Source: an uncultured Corynebacterium sp.
GTDB taxonomy: Bacteria; Actinomycetota; Actinomycetes; Mycobacteriales; Mycobacteriaceae
Assembly: GCA_945631445.1 (NCBI GenBank)
Contig: CALZCR010000052.1
Span: 1-8,269 of the forward strand
Reading direction: 5' to 3'
DNA length: 8,269 bases
Shown here: positions 1 to 6,301 of the stretch, in pieces
Layout of the letters: each line of letters begins with the position of its first letter
How positions within the stretch are numbered: the first letter of the stretch is position 1
Notes under the pieces: model-generated
The model's input: only the letters and a program-made list of their open reading frames with translations
Databases searched by the model: none
Told to the model about the DNA's origin: nothing
Made by a program: the position numbers and the translations under genes

Positions 1-91
1 ACCACCGGGTGACGGCCGGGGCGTTACCGGTGGCTGCGTGGGCGCGCTCCCCGGCGGACTCAGAGTCCTGCGGTGCTTCAATGATGGACAC
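1..91 (-). CDS. N-terminal fragment of an unrecognised protein (runs off the left edge)
   Basis: An open frame without stops runs from a GTG at 91-89 to the window edge, giving 30 codons that begin MSIIEAPQDS and continue with a polar, Ala/Glu-rich stretch ending in TRW. I do not recognise the family. No signal peptide or membrane segment is visible in this part, although a membrane segment could follow. The start is chosen because a -10-like TAAAGT (99-104, minus) ends 7 bases before the GTG and no Shine-Dalgarno sequence is present, which is the leaderless arrangement common in corynebacteria. No ATG is available in the fragment. The gene lies downstream of pgm on the same strand but appears to have its own promoter. 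That it is a real gene is an inference from start context and open frame only. Confidence 0.45.
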   Translation of the reverse strand, partial: MSIIEAPQDSESAGERAHAATGNAPAVTRW

Positions 92-98
92 GACCCGT

Positions 99-104
99 AC
101 TTTA
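99..104 (-). promoter_or_regulatory. -10 box of a leaderless promoter for the left-edge gene
   Basis: The minus strand reads TAAAGT, matching TANNNT, and its end is 7 bases before the GTG at 91-89. Transcription would therefore begin at or very near the start codon. No clear -35 is visible; the repeated TTGAA motifs just upstream are too close to serve as one. Confidence 0.4.
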
Positions 105-180
105 GTTCAATCTTCAACCGGACGATAGTCCTAGACGCGCAGTGTTCGCTGCGAGTTCCCTGACAGAAACGTGCGTCGCG

Positions 181-1839
181 CTATCCGCCGAGGACCTCGG
201 AGACCACCGCCTGGGCCTCTTCCTGCACCTTCGCCAGGTGCTCTTCGCCCTGGAAGGATTCGGCGTAGATCTTGTACTTGTCTTCCGTGCCGGAGGGGCG
301 GGCGGCGAACCAGGCGCTGTCGGTGGTGACCTTGAGCCCGCCGATCGCGGCGCCGTTGCCTGGAGCTTCGGTCATCTTGGCGGTGATCGGTTCCCCGGCC
401 AGCTTGGTGGCGGCGACCTGCTCCGGGGAGAGCTTCTTCAACACGGTCTTCTGCTCGCGGTCGGCGGGGGCGTCGGTGCGCGCGTAGGCCGGGGCGCCGA
501 ACTTCTCGGCCAGCTCGGCGTAGCGCTGCGAGGGGGTCTTGCCCGTCACGGCGATGATTTCCGCGGCCAGCAGGTTGAGGATCAGCCCGTCCTTGTCGGT
601 GGACCAGACGGTGCCGTCGTGGCGCAGGAAAGAGGCGCCGGCGGACTCTTCCCCGCCGAAGCCGATCGAACCGTCGATGAGCCCCGGGACGAACCATTTG
701 AAGCCGACGGGCACCTCGACGAGCGTGCGGCCGAGGGATTCGACGACGCGGTCGATCATCGACGAGGACACCAGGGTCTTGCCCACGGCGGTGTCCGCGG
801 CCCAGTTCGGTCGGTGAGAAAAGAGGTACTCGATGGCCACGGCCAGATAATGGTTCGGGTTCATCAGCCCGGCGTCGGGGGTGACGATGCCGTGGCGGTC
901 GGCGTCGGCGTCGTTGCCGGTGGAGACGTCGAATTTTTCGCGGTTGCCGATCAGCGAGGCCATCGCGTCCGGGGAGGAGCAGTCCATGCGGATCTTCCCG
1001 TCCGTGTCCAGCGTCATGAAACGGAAAGTGGAGTCGACCAACGGGTTGACCACCGTCAGGTCCAGGCCGTGGGTCTCGGCGATCGCTCCCCAATAGTCGA
1101 CGGCGGCGCCGCCCATGGGATCGGCTCCGATGCGGACGCCGGCCTTTTTGATCGCGGCCAGGTCCACCACGTTCGGCAGATCCGCGACGTAAGTGTCCAG
1201 GAAGTTGTACTTTCCGGCGCGTTCGTCCAAGACGCCGCTGACCGAAGTCCGGTTCACGCCCTCCAGCCCGGCGCGCAGGTATTCGTTGGCGCGCTGGGCG
1301 ACCCAGTCAGTGGTGTCGGTGTCCGCCGGGCCGCCCGACGGCGGGTTGTACTTGAAGCCGCCGTCGCGGGGCGGGTTGTGGGACGGGGTGATGACGATGC
1401 CGTCGGCACGCTTCGGGTCTGTGCCGGTCACGCCGCCGTCGAGCGTGGCGTTGTGGCTGAGGATGGCGTGGGAGATCACCGGCGTCGGGGTGTAGCGGCC
1501 GCGGTCGTCGACGAGGACGTCGATCTCGTTGGCGATGAGCACCTCGAGCGCGGAGAGCATCGCCGGCTCGGACAGGGCGTGGGTGTCGCGGCCGACGTAG
1601 ACCGGCCCGCCGATGGCGTTGTCGCGGCGGTAGTCCACGATGGCCTGCGTGGTGGCCAGAATGTGCTGCTCATTGAAGGCGTTGTCCAGGGAGGAGCCGC
1701 GGTGGCCGGAGGTGCCGAAGGCGACCTGCTGGGCGACGTCGCCGGCGTCGATATCACGGGTGTAGTACGCCGACACCACCTCGGCGATGTCGATCAGATC
1801 TTCGGGACGGGCGAGTTGGCCTGCGCGTTCATGAGCCAT
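181..1839 (-). CDS. pgm: Phosphoglucomutase, alpha-D-glucose phosphate-specific (552 aa)
   Basis: This cytoplasmic enzyme interconverts glucose 1-phosphate and glucose 6-phosphate, linking glycolysis with glycogen, trehalose and cell-wall sugar-nucleotide synthesis. All four alpha-D-phosphohexomutase hallmarks are visible. They are the N-terminal GTSGHRG (about residues 42-48), the active-site loop TPSHNP with the phosphoserine at S153, the metal loop NDADADRHG (D310, D312, D314), the sugar-binding GGEESAG (395-401), and the phosphate-binding ARPSGTED (513-520). Their order and the length match the bacterial Pgm type exemplified by E. coli Pgm. The metal loop reads DADAD where E. coli has, from memory, DPDYD, which keeps the three aspartates. 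The ATG at 1839 is chosen because AAGGAG lies 7 bases upstream. The gene is divergent from crcB1, and the next same-strand gene is 89 bases downstream, so pgm is probably monocistronic. The protein appears complete and intact. Confidence 0.97.
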   Translation of the reverse strand: MAHERAGQLARPEDLIDIAEVVSAYYTRDIDAGDVAQQVAFGTSGHRGSSLDNAFNEQHILATTQAIVDYRRDNAIGGPVYVGRDTHALSEPAMLSALEVLIANEIDVLVDDRGRYTPTPVISHAILSHNATLDGGVTGTDPKRADGIVITPSHNPPRDGGFKYNPPSGGPADTDTTDWVAQRANEYLRAGLEGVNRTSVSGVLDERAGKYNFLDTYVADLPNVVDLAAIKKAGVRIGADPMGGAAVDYWGAIAETHGLDLTVVNPLVDSTFRFMTLDTDGKIRMDCSSPDAMASLIGNREKFDVSTGNDADADRHGIVTPDAGLMNPNHYLAVAIEYLFSHRPNWAADTAVGKTLVSSSMIDRVVESLGRTLVEVPVGFKWFVPGLIDGSIGFGGEESAGASFLRHDGTVWSTDKDGLILNLLAAEIIAVTGKTPSQRYAELAEKFGAPAYARTDAPADREQKTVLKKLSPEQVAATKLAGEPITAKMTEAPGNGAAIGGLKVTTDSAWFAARPSGTEDKYKIYAESFQGEEHLAKVQEEAQAVVSEVLGG

Positions 1840-1846
1840 AGCGGCA

Positions 1847-1852
1847 CTCCTT
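1847..1852 (-). promoter_or_regulatory. Ribosome binding site of pgm
   Basis: The minus strand reads AAGGAG, 7 bases before the ATG at 1839. This near-consensus site fixes the pgm start. It contrasts with the leaderless starts of crcB1 and ilvD in the same window. Confidence 0.8.
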
Positions 1853-1861
1853 CATGGGTTC

Positions 1862-1881
1862 TTCCGGGCAAAGGTCCGGAA
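1862..1881. repeat. Inverted repeat in the pgm leader
   Basis: TTCCGG at 1862-1867 and CCGGAA at 1876-1881 form a perfect 6-bp inverted repeat around an 8-base loop, about 10 bases upstream of the pgm Shine-Dalgarno. It could be an RNA hairpin in the pgm leader or an operator. No T-run follows it in the direction of pgm, so it is not a terminator. Function is unknown. Confidence 0.35.
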
Positions 1882-1989
1882 AGTGAGTCACGTCGTCCTC
1901 CATTGTTTCCCTAAAAGGAATTTCTTGCACGATGTATGGGCGGTGAGCAGGCCCGGACGGGGTTACTCGCCCCTTTTCCCCGCGCGGTC

Positions 1990-1995
1990 TATGCT
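1990..1995 (+). promoter_or_regulatory. -10 box of a leaderless promoter for crcB1
   Basis: TATGCT matches the actinobacterial TANNNT -10 and is followed after 7 bases by GTG at 2003. Transcription should start at about the G of that GTG. There is no purine-rich ribosome site in front of it. No good -35 hexamer is seen about 17 bases upstream. Confidence 0.5.
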
Positions 1996-2002
1996 GCACA
2001 GT

Positions 2003-2329
2003 GTGTTTCGGGAAGCGGTTGCGGTCGGCCTGGGCGCCGCGTCGGGGGCGGTGGCCCGCCATCTTCTTCTCCTGGCAGGGCTGGACGGGCACATCGGAAT
2101 CCTGGTGATCAACGCGCTCGGCTGCCTGGCCCTGGGATATTTCCGGCCGGGGGTGTTCTGGGGGACCGGTGTGCTCGGCGGGTTCACCACGTTCGCGACC
2201 TTCTCGTTGCTGACGGCGTCGGGCACGTGGCAGGCGGCGGCCGCTTATGTGCTGGTGACCGCGGTGGCCTGTGTCGGGGCGGTGCTGCTCGGGTACCGGT
2301 TCAGCGACCGGGCGGGGAGGAACGCATGA
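2003..2329 (+). CDS. crcB1: Fluoride channel/exporter subunit CrcB (Fluc), first of pair (108 aa)
   Basis: This small four-helix membrane protein belongs to the Fluc/CrcB family, whose members form antiparallel dimers that let fluoride leave the cytoplasm. Visible hallmarks are an N-terminal Gly/Ala-rich helix ending in GAVARH (R19, family GxxxRY), an INALGCLALGY segment with the conserved Asn (N37), and FTTFATF at 61-67, which keeps both phenylalanines of the family TTFSTF pore motif (F64, F67). A final helix lies at about 79-97. The start is uncertain: I prefer GTG 2003 because a -10 box sits 7 bases before it. The in-frame ATG at 1991 lies inside that -10 and would add four residues. The gene overlaps crcB2 by four bases (ATGA). 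Tandem crcB genes are generally taken to encode heterodimers, and that is the likely arrangement here. Confidence 0.9.
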   Translation: MFREAVAVGLGAASGAVARHLLLLAGLDGHIGILVINALGCLALGYFRPGVFWGTGVLGGFTTFATFSLLTASGTWQAAAAYVLVTAVACVGAVLLGYRFSDRAGRNA

Positions 2330-2697
2330 GCGCGGTGCTTTCGGTGGCGGCCGTGTTCGTCGGCGGTTTCTTCGGCGGGTTGGGACGGTGGGCCTTCTCG
2401 CGGTGGCCGGGCGGGCGGCCCGGCACGTTTGCCGCCAATGTCGTGGCGTGTCTCGTCTTAGGGTTCGCGGCTGGCTCGGGTGAGGTGTGGTCGTGGGCTC
2501 CGCTGCTGGTCGGCGTCGGTTTCGCCGCGGCCTTGTCCACGTGGTCGACGTTGGCGAGGGAGCTCGCGGATCTGGTGCTCGCCCGTCGGTGGGGCGTGTT
2601 CGCCCGTTATGTGGCGCTGACCGTCGCCGTCGGCGTGATCGCGGCGCACCGCGGCGGAGTGTGGGCCGGGCGGGTCTGGGACAACTGGTCCTTCTGA
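2326..2697 (+). CDS. crcB2: Fluoride channel/exporter subunit CrcB (Fluc), second of pair (123 aa)
   Basis: This is the partner CrcB/Fluc subunit, with four hydrophobic helices. Family features are GGFFGGLGRW near the N-terminus (R21), GTFAANVVACLVLGF with the conserved Asn (N38), and the region corresponding to the pore motif, ALSTWSTL (69-76). In that motif the two family phenylalanines are replaced by W73 and L76, whereas crcB1 keeps both. The ATG at 2326 overlaps the crcB1 stop in ATGA and is preceded by GGGGAGG, 5 bases upstream, so translation is coupled and also has its own ribosome site. The two proteins probably form an asymmetric dimer in the cytoplasmic membrane. A hairpin terminator follows 12 bases after the stop. 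The family assignment is firm; the functional effect of the changed motif is inference. Confidence 0.88.
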   Translation: MSAVLSVAAVFVGGFFGGLGRWAFSRWPGGRPGTFAANVVACLVLGFAAGSGEVWSWAPLLVGVGFAAALSTWSTLARELADLVLARRWGVFARYVALTVAVGVIAAHRGGVWAGRVWDNWSF

Positions 2698-2709
2698 GAC
2701 GGAAAGCGC

Positions 2710-2746
2710 ACGGGGCGCCCCTTCCGGGTGGGAAGGGGCGCCCCGT
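2710..2746. terminator. Perfect 16-bp hairpin between convergent crcB2 and ABC operon
   Basis: Bases 2710-2725 and 2731-2746 are perfect reverse complements (arm ACGGGGCGCCCCTTCC) with loop GGGTG. It lies between the stop of crcB2 (plus) and the stop of the permease gene (minus). On the minus strand it is followed by GCGCTTTCC, a weak T-run. On the plus strand no T-run follows. It most likely terminates both convergent units, better for the ABC operon. Confidence 0.8.
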
Positions 2747-2767
2747 AGGCGTGGTGAGGTTGCCTCG

Positions 2768-5344
2768 CTAGTCGGAGATCGCGTCCAGCGGCGGGGTCTT
2801 GGCCGCCCGCTGCGCGGGGAAGATCGCTGCCAGTACGCCGATGACCAGGGAGCCGACGAGCACCCCGCCCACCATCCCCCACGGGACGGCGATGTCTTCG
2901 ATGCCGGTGTTCGACAGCGCCTCCAAGAACGCCCAGCCCAGGAACAGGCCGAGCAGCACGCCCGCGACCGCGCCGAAGACGGCGATCTGGACGGATTCCA
3001 GGATGATCATGATGCGCACCTGTCGACGCTGGGCGCCCACGGCCCGCAGCATGCCGAGTTCTTGACGACGCTCGATCACGCTCAGGGTCAGGGTGTTCAC
3101 GATGCCCAGGATCGCGATGATGATCGCCAGGGCCAGCAGGGAATACAGGATGTTGAGCATCTGGTTCACGGACTGCCCGGCCATGCCGGTCACGTCCTCC
3201 TGGCTCATCACCTGCACCACCAACAGATCCGCCACGGAGTCCTCGAGGTTGGCACGCAGCTGCTCCATGTCGACGCCTTCCTCGCCGTTGACGCCGACGG
3301 CCAGGAGCTGGGTGATGTCAGTGGGCAGCTCCAGGCGTTCGACCGCGCCCTGGGAGATCACGCTGCTGTTGAGGATGTCGTTGTCCTCATAGATGCCGAC
3401 CACCTCGACGTCGGTGGTGGCCGGGGAGATGCCCGGAGCGGTGAGCTCCAGGACGTCGCCGACCGACCAGCCTTGCTCGGCGGCGAAGGATTCGGTGGCG
3501 ATCATCCCGTCCTCGCTGATGTCGGTGGTGCCTTCGATGGCCTCGGTGGCCACCATGTCCGCCGGGTCGCCTTCGATGACGTTGCTGACGCCTCCGCCTG
3601 GGCCGAAACTGCTGGAGTAGATGCCGTCGGCGGCGACCGGGATGGAGCTGTAGGTGATGGTCTCGGCCACCCCGTCCGTCTCGGCCGCGCGCTGCGGGAC
3701 CTCACGCGGGGTCGGGAAGGACCCGCTCGTCGGGCCGGTGAGGATGTAGTCGGCGCTGATGTTCGACTCCAACAGGTCGGAGACAGAGTTTTTCATCGTC
3801 TGGCCGAGCATGCCGATCACCGTGACCAGGGCGATGCCCAGCGCCAGGGCGAAGGCCGTGGTGGAGGTGCGCCGCGGGTTGCGGCGGGAGTTGGTGGAGG
3901 CCAGTTTGCCGATGGCCCCGAACGGCGCGCCGATGAGACGGCCGAAGGTCGGGACGATCGGCAGGGACAGCGCCGGTCCGGCCAAGAAGAAACCGATGAT
4001 CAGGCTGAGGGCTCCGCCGCCCACCAGCCATGCCCGGTTGGCGGTGGTGCCGTCCTCCCACAGGGCGCCGCCGAGGCCGAGCAGGACGCCGACGGCCAGC
4101 AGGATGAGGCCGGCCACGGTGCGGCCGATGAGCGGCTGGCTGGTCGACGCCTCCGTGGAGCGCATCGCCTCGACTGGTTCCACCTGCCCGGCCTTCCGGG
4201 CGGGCGCCCAGGCGGAGATGATCGTGACCACCGTGCCCAAGATGATGGGCACGACGACCGCAGAGGTGGACAAGCCCAGCCCGGAGCCCGGCAACGCGGC
4301 TCCCTGGGACGCCATGAACGCCTTGATCAGGGCGACCAGGCCCATGCCGGCGAGTACGCCGAGGGCGGAACCGATCAGTCCGACGATGAACGCCTCGAGG
4401 ATCACCGAGCGGGTGATCTGGCCGCGGGATGCGCCGAGTGCGCGCAGCAGCGCGAACTCTTTGGTGCGTTGGGCGACGATCATGGAGAAGGTGTTGGCGA
4501 TCAGGAACGTGCCCACCAGCAGCGCCACCAGCCCGAAGGCGATGAGGAAATAGTTGACGAAGTCCAGCGCCGTGGAAATCAGCTCGGAGACGTCCTCCGC
4601 GATCTGTTCGCCCGTCTCGACGTTCAGCGCCGGGTAGGTGTCCGTCAGGTAGTCGACCAGCTCCTGGGGGTCGGTGCCCTCGGTCCCGGACACGAGCAGC
4701 TGCCCGACGTGCGTGCCGTCGGTGTAGCGGTCGAAGTAGACGTTTTCCGGCACGGAGATCATCAGCGACGCGCCCTGGTCGAGCTCCTGCTCGTACATGC
4801 CGGTGACGGTGACTTCGTAGCGTGTCTCCGGGTCGACGATCAGCAGCTCGTCGCCGACGGAGACGCCGAAGTTCTCGGCGCCGGCGGCGTTGACGGCGAC
4901 TTCTTCCGCGGTCGTCGGCGCCGAGCCGTCGATCATTTCGATCGGGTTGCCGACGACGTCTTCCGGGGCGTACCAGATGGTCAGCGAAGAGGTGCCTCCG
5001 CCGGTCTGGATCGGCTCCGGGTCCTCCGCGCCGCCCGTGGCCACGACCACCGTGGTCGAGGCGGTGACGTTGCTGCGGGAGACCATGTCCTCGCCGTCGA
5101 TGTCCGCACGTTGGTCGACGGTCACTCCCGGGGTGCCCTCTTCACCGCTGACGACGGCGTCGACGTCCGAATAGGCGTTGTTGACCGCGGAGTCGAAGGT
5201 GTTCGACAGCGCATTGGTGAACATGAACGCGCCCGAGATGAACGCCGTGCCCAGCACGACGGCCAGGACCGTCAGCGCCAACCGGAGCTTATGGGAGGCG
5301 ATGTTGCGCAAAGACACCTTGCGCATGGTTGAGTTGCGTGCCAC
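2768..5344 (-). CDS. ABC transporter permease, FtsX/MacB type, duplicated (858 aa)
   Basis: This large membrane protein is the permease partner of the upstream ATPase. About ten membrane segments are visible: one near 20-44, three at about 264-382, two at about 409-460, one near 497-515, and three at about 731-845. Large extracytoplasmic domains lie at about 45-262 (MacB-like periplasmic core) and about 516-728. The FtsX core occurs twice: RTKEFALLRALGASRGQITR (293-312) and RRQELGMLRAVGAQRRQVRI (759-778), each followed by an LE-containing helix. Each half ends in a similar coupling tail, APARKAG...VEAM and FPAQRAAKTPPLDAI. The start GTG 5344 shares one base with the ATPase stop (TAGTG), so translation is coupled; ATG at 5326 is an alternative. 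Members of this superfamily usually do not import nutrients. They act in export of lipids, lipoproteins or peptides, in mechanotransmission, or in antibiotic sensing. The substrate here cannot be read from sequence. Confidence 0.93.
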   Translation of the reverse strand: MARNSTMRKVSLRNIASHKLRLALTVLAVVLGTAFISGAFMFTNALSNTFDSAVNNAYSDVDAVVSGEEGTPGVTVDQRADIDGEDMVSRSNVTASTTVVVATGGAEDPEPIQTGGGTSSLTIWYAPEDVVGNPIEMIDGSAPTTAEEVAVNAAGAENFGVSVGDELLIVDPETRYEVTVTGMYEQELDQGASLMISVPENVYFDRYTDGTHVGQLLVSGTEGTDPQELVDYLTDTYPALNVETGEQIAEDVSELISTALDFVNYFLIAFGLVALLVGTFLIANTFSMIVAQRTKEFALLRALGASRGQITRSVILEAFIVGLIGSALGVLAGMGLVALIKAFMASQGAALPGSGLGLSTSAVVVPIILGTVVTIISAWAPARKAGQVEPVEAMRSTEASTSQPLIGRTVAGLILLAVGVLLGLGGALWEDGTTANRAWLVGGGALSLIIGFFLAGPALSLPIVPTFGRLIGAPFGAIGKLASTNSRRNPRRTSTTAFALALGIALVTVIGMLGQTMKNSVSDLLESNISADYILTGPTSGSFPTPREVPQRAAETDGVAETITYSSIPVAADGIYSSSFGPGGGVSNVIEGDPADMVATEAIEGTTDISEDGMIATESFAAEQGWSVGDVLELTAPGISPATTDVEVVGIYEDNDILNSSVISQGAVERLELPTDITQLLAVGVNGEEGVDMEQLRANLEDSVADLLVVQVMSQEDVTGMAGQSVNQMLNILYSLLALAIIIAILGIVNTLTLSVIERRQELGMLRAVGAQRRQVRIMIILESVQIAVFGAVAGVLLGLFLGWAFLEALSNTGIEDIAVPWGMVGGVLVGSLVIGVLAAIFPAQRAAKTPPLDAISD

Positions 5345-6099
5345 TAGTTATCCATCCCCGTCAGCGTCGCGAGGATGTTTTCGATCGTCGGGTCCCGCAA
5401 CTCGTCGACGATCTGGCCGTCGGCGAGGAAAATGACGCGGTCGGCGTAGGACGCCGCCCGGGCGTCGTGCGTGACGATGACGACGGTCTGGTTGTCTTGG
5501 TCGACGGCGGTGCGCAAAATGTCGAGGACCTCGGTGCCGGACTTCGAGTCCAAGTTACCGGTCGGTTCGTCGCCGAAGATGATCTCCGGTCGGGAGACCA
5601 GCGCCCGGGCACACGCCACGCGCTGCTGCTGACCTCCCGAAAGTTCCGCCGGACGGTGGCTGAGGCGCTCAGCCAGCCCCAGTCGCGTGGTCACCTCGTC
5701 GAACCAGTCCGAATCGAGCTTCTGGCCGGCGATGTCGCTGGGCAAAGTGATGTTTTCCGCGGCGGTCAGCGTCGGCACCAGGTTGAAAGACTGGAAGATG
5801 AACCCCAGCCGGTCGCGACGCAGCGCGGTGATCTCTTTGTCCTTGAGCCCCGAGAGGTTCGTGTCGCCGATGTAGGCGTCACCGGAGGTGGCGGCGTCCA
5901 GACCCGCCATGGTGTGCATGAGGGTGGATTTGCCGGAGCCCGAGGGACCCATGATGGCGGTGAACTCGTTGCGCCCGAACTCGACGTTGACGTGGTCCAA
6001 CGCGATGACCGCGGTGTCTCCGGCGCCGTAGGCCTTGTATAGATCGACGGCACGGGCCGCGGCTTCCCGGGTCGGCGCGGTGCTGGCAGGATGCGACAT
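5344..6099 (-). CDS. ABC transporter ATP-binding protein, MacB/LolD-like (251 aa)
   Basis: This cytoplasmic ATPase should drive the adjacent FtsX-type permease. It contains Walker A GPSGSGKST (51-59), the Q-loop in FIFQSFNLVPTLTA (Q103) typical of the MacB/LolD/FtsE branch, signature LSGGQQQR (153-160), Walker B IIFGDEPTGNLD (173-184, with D177 and E178), and switch H211 in VTHD. All catalytic motifs are intact. The ATG at 6099 gives a normal N-terminus and is preceded by AAGGAAA with a rather long 12-base gap. An in-frame ATG at 6123 and the longer frame from 6180 are alternatives that add residues unlike the family. The stop overlaps the permease start by one base. Upstream is a repeat-containing spacer shared with divergent ilvD. 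No membrane-fusion protein, sensor kinase or outer-envelope partner gene is present in the window, so the role remains open. Confidence 0.94.
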   Translation of the reverse strand: MSHPASTAPTREAAARAVDLYKAYGAGDTAVIALDHVNVEFGRNEFTAIMGPSGSGKSTLMHTMAGLDAATSGDAYIGDTNLSGLKDKEITALRRDRLGFIFQSFNLVPTLTAAENITLPSDIAGQKLDSDWFDEVTTRLGLAERLSHRPAELSGGQQQRVACARALVSRPEIIFGDEPTGNLDSKSGTEVLDILRTAVDQDNQTVVIVTHDARAASYADRVIFLADGQIVDELRDPTIENILATLTGMDN

Positions 6100-6156
6100 A
6101 GTGGGGGTGGGTTTCCTTAACATCTTCGATGAGGTTCTGCGGATAAACGCTACAAA

Positions 6157-6176
6157 TACAGTTCCGCCGTACTGTA
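6157..6176. promoter_or_regulatory. Inverted repeat TACAGT-N8-ACTGTA, possible operator of the ABC operon
   Basis: TACAGT (6157-6162) and ACTGTA (6171-6176) are perfect inverted half-sites separated by eight bases, about 58-77 bases upstream of the ATPase ATG. On the minus strand a -10-like TAGCGT (6147-6152) and a -35-like TTGGTA (6175-6180) flank or overlap it, though their 22-base spacing is poor, so the promoter call is weak. The symmetry and position fit a dimeric repressor or activator site. No regulator gene is in the window and I cannot name the protein. Confidence 0.4.
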
Positions 6177-6206
6177 CCAACGGTAATCGGCCCGCCTGTC
6201 AGGAAC

Positions 6207-6227
6207 ATCAGGGTACCCCCTGATTTT
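6207..6227 (+). repeat. 7-bp hairpin followed by T-run in the ABC/ilvD spacer
   Basis: ATCAGGG (6207-6213) and CCCTGAT (6218-6224) pair perfectly around the loop TACC, and the arm is followed by TTT, giving TTTT from 6224. On the plus strand this has the form of a small intrinsic terminator. It lies upstream of the ilvD promoter with no plus-strand gene in front of it. It could end read-through or a short transcript, or be a protein-binding palindrome for ilvD or the ABC operon. Confidence 0.4.
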
Positions 6228-6240
6228 CCGTTGTTTTCCG
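6224..6240 (+). repeat. Direct repeat TTTTCCG, 10-base spacing, upstream of ilvD
   Basis: TTTTCCG occurs at 6224-6230 and again at 6234-6240, one helical turn apart. This is 50-65 bases upstream of the ilvD -10. Phased direct repeats are typical of tandem regulator binding, but chance is possible with such a short unit. Confidence 0.25.
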
Positions 6241-6248
6241 GCGTCCGA

Positions 6249-6258
6249 GAAATATTTC
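6249..6258. repeat. 10-bp palindrome GAAATATTTC upstream of ilvD
   Basis: GAAATATTTC is a perfect palindrome in an otherwise GC-rich spacer, ending 31 bases before the ilvD -10 box. It could be an operator or an AT-rich upstream promoter element. Nothing in the sequence identifies the binding protein. Confidence 0.3.
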
Positions 6259-6289
6259 GGCGGCCCGCACATTTTTTACGCCGTGTTTC

Positions 6290-6295
6290 TATAGT
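6290..6295 (+). promoter_or_regulatory. -10 box of a leaderless promoter for ilvD
   Basis: TATAGT, close to the TATAAT consensus, is followed by six bases (GGGCCC) and then the ilvD ATG at 6302. The expected transcription start is at or within a base or so of the A of the ATG. No Shine-Dalgarno is present. The -35 region contains no good TTGACA match, although a T-run (ATTTTTTA, 6271-6278) lies in the spacer. Confidence 0.65.
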
Positions 6296-6301
6296 GGGCC
6301 C

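Noticed and set aside
137..152. Short inverted repeat CGCAG-N6-CTGCG downstream of pgm as its terminator
   Set aside because: A five-pair stem with no T-run on the minus strand is too weak to call. No convincing pgm terminator is visible between 92 and 180.
142..1914. Long plus-strand open frame (590 codons) opposite pgm
   Set aside because: It lies antisense to an intact phosphoglucomutase with all motifs. Long antisense frames are common in GC-rich coding DNA, and its product is low-complexity Val/Gly/Asp-rich with no recognisable domain.
1959..1977. Weak hairpin GGGGT/GCCCC followed by TTTT just before the crcB1 -10
   Set aside because: The stem is only about five pairs and there is no plus-strand gene upstream to terminate. 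It overlaps the promoter region and is probably chance in GC-rich DNA.
1883..2002. Longer N-terminus for CrcB1 starting at ATG 1883 or ATG 1991
   Set aside because: The 1883 extension encodes a polar stretch unlike CrcB and crosses the divergent promoter region. ATG 1991 lies inside the TATGCT box and has no ribosome site.
3062..5332. Very long plus-strand open frame (756 codons) opposite the ABC permease
   Set aside because: It is an antisense shadow of the FtsX-type gene. The translation is Gly/Asp/Arg/His-rich with no domain, membrane pattern or ribosome site.
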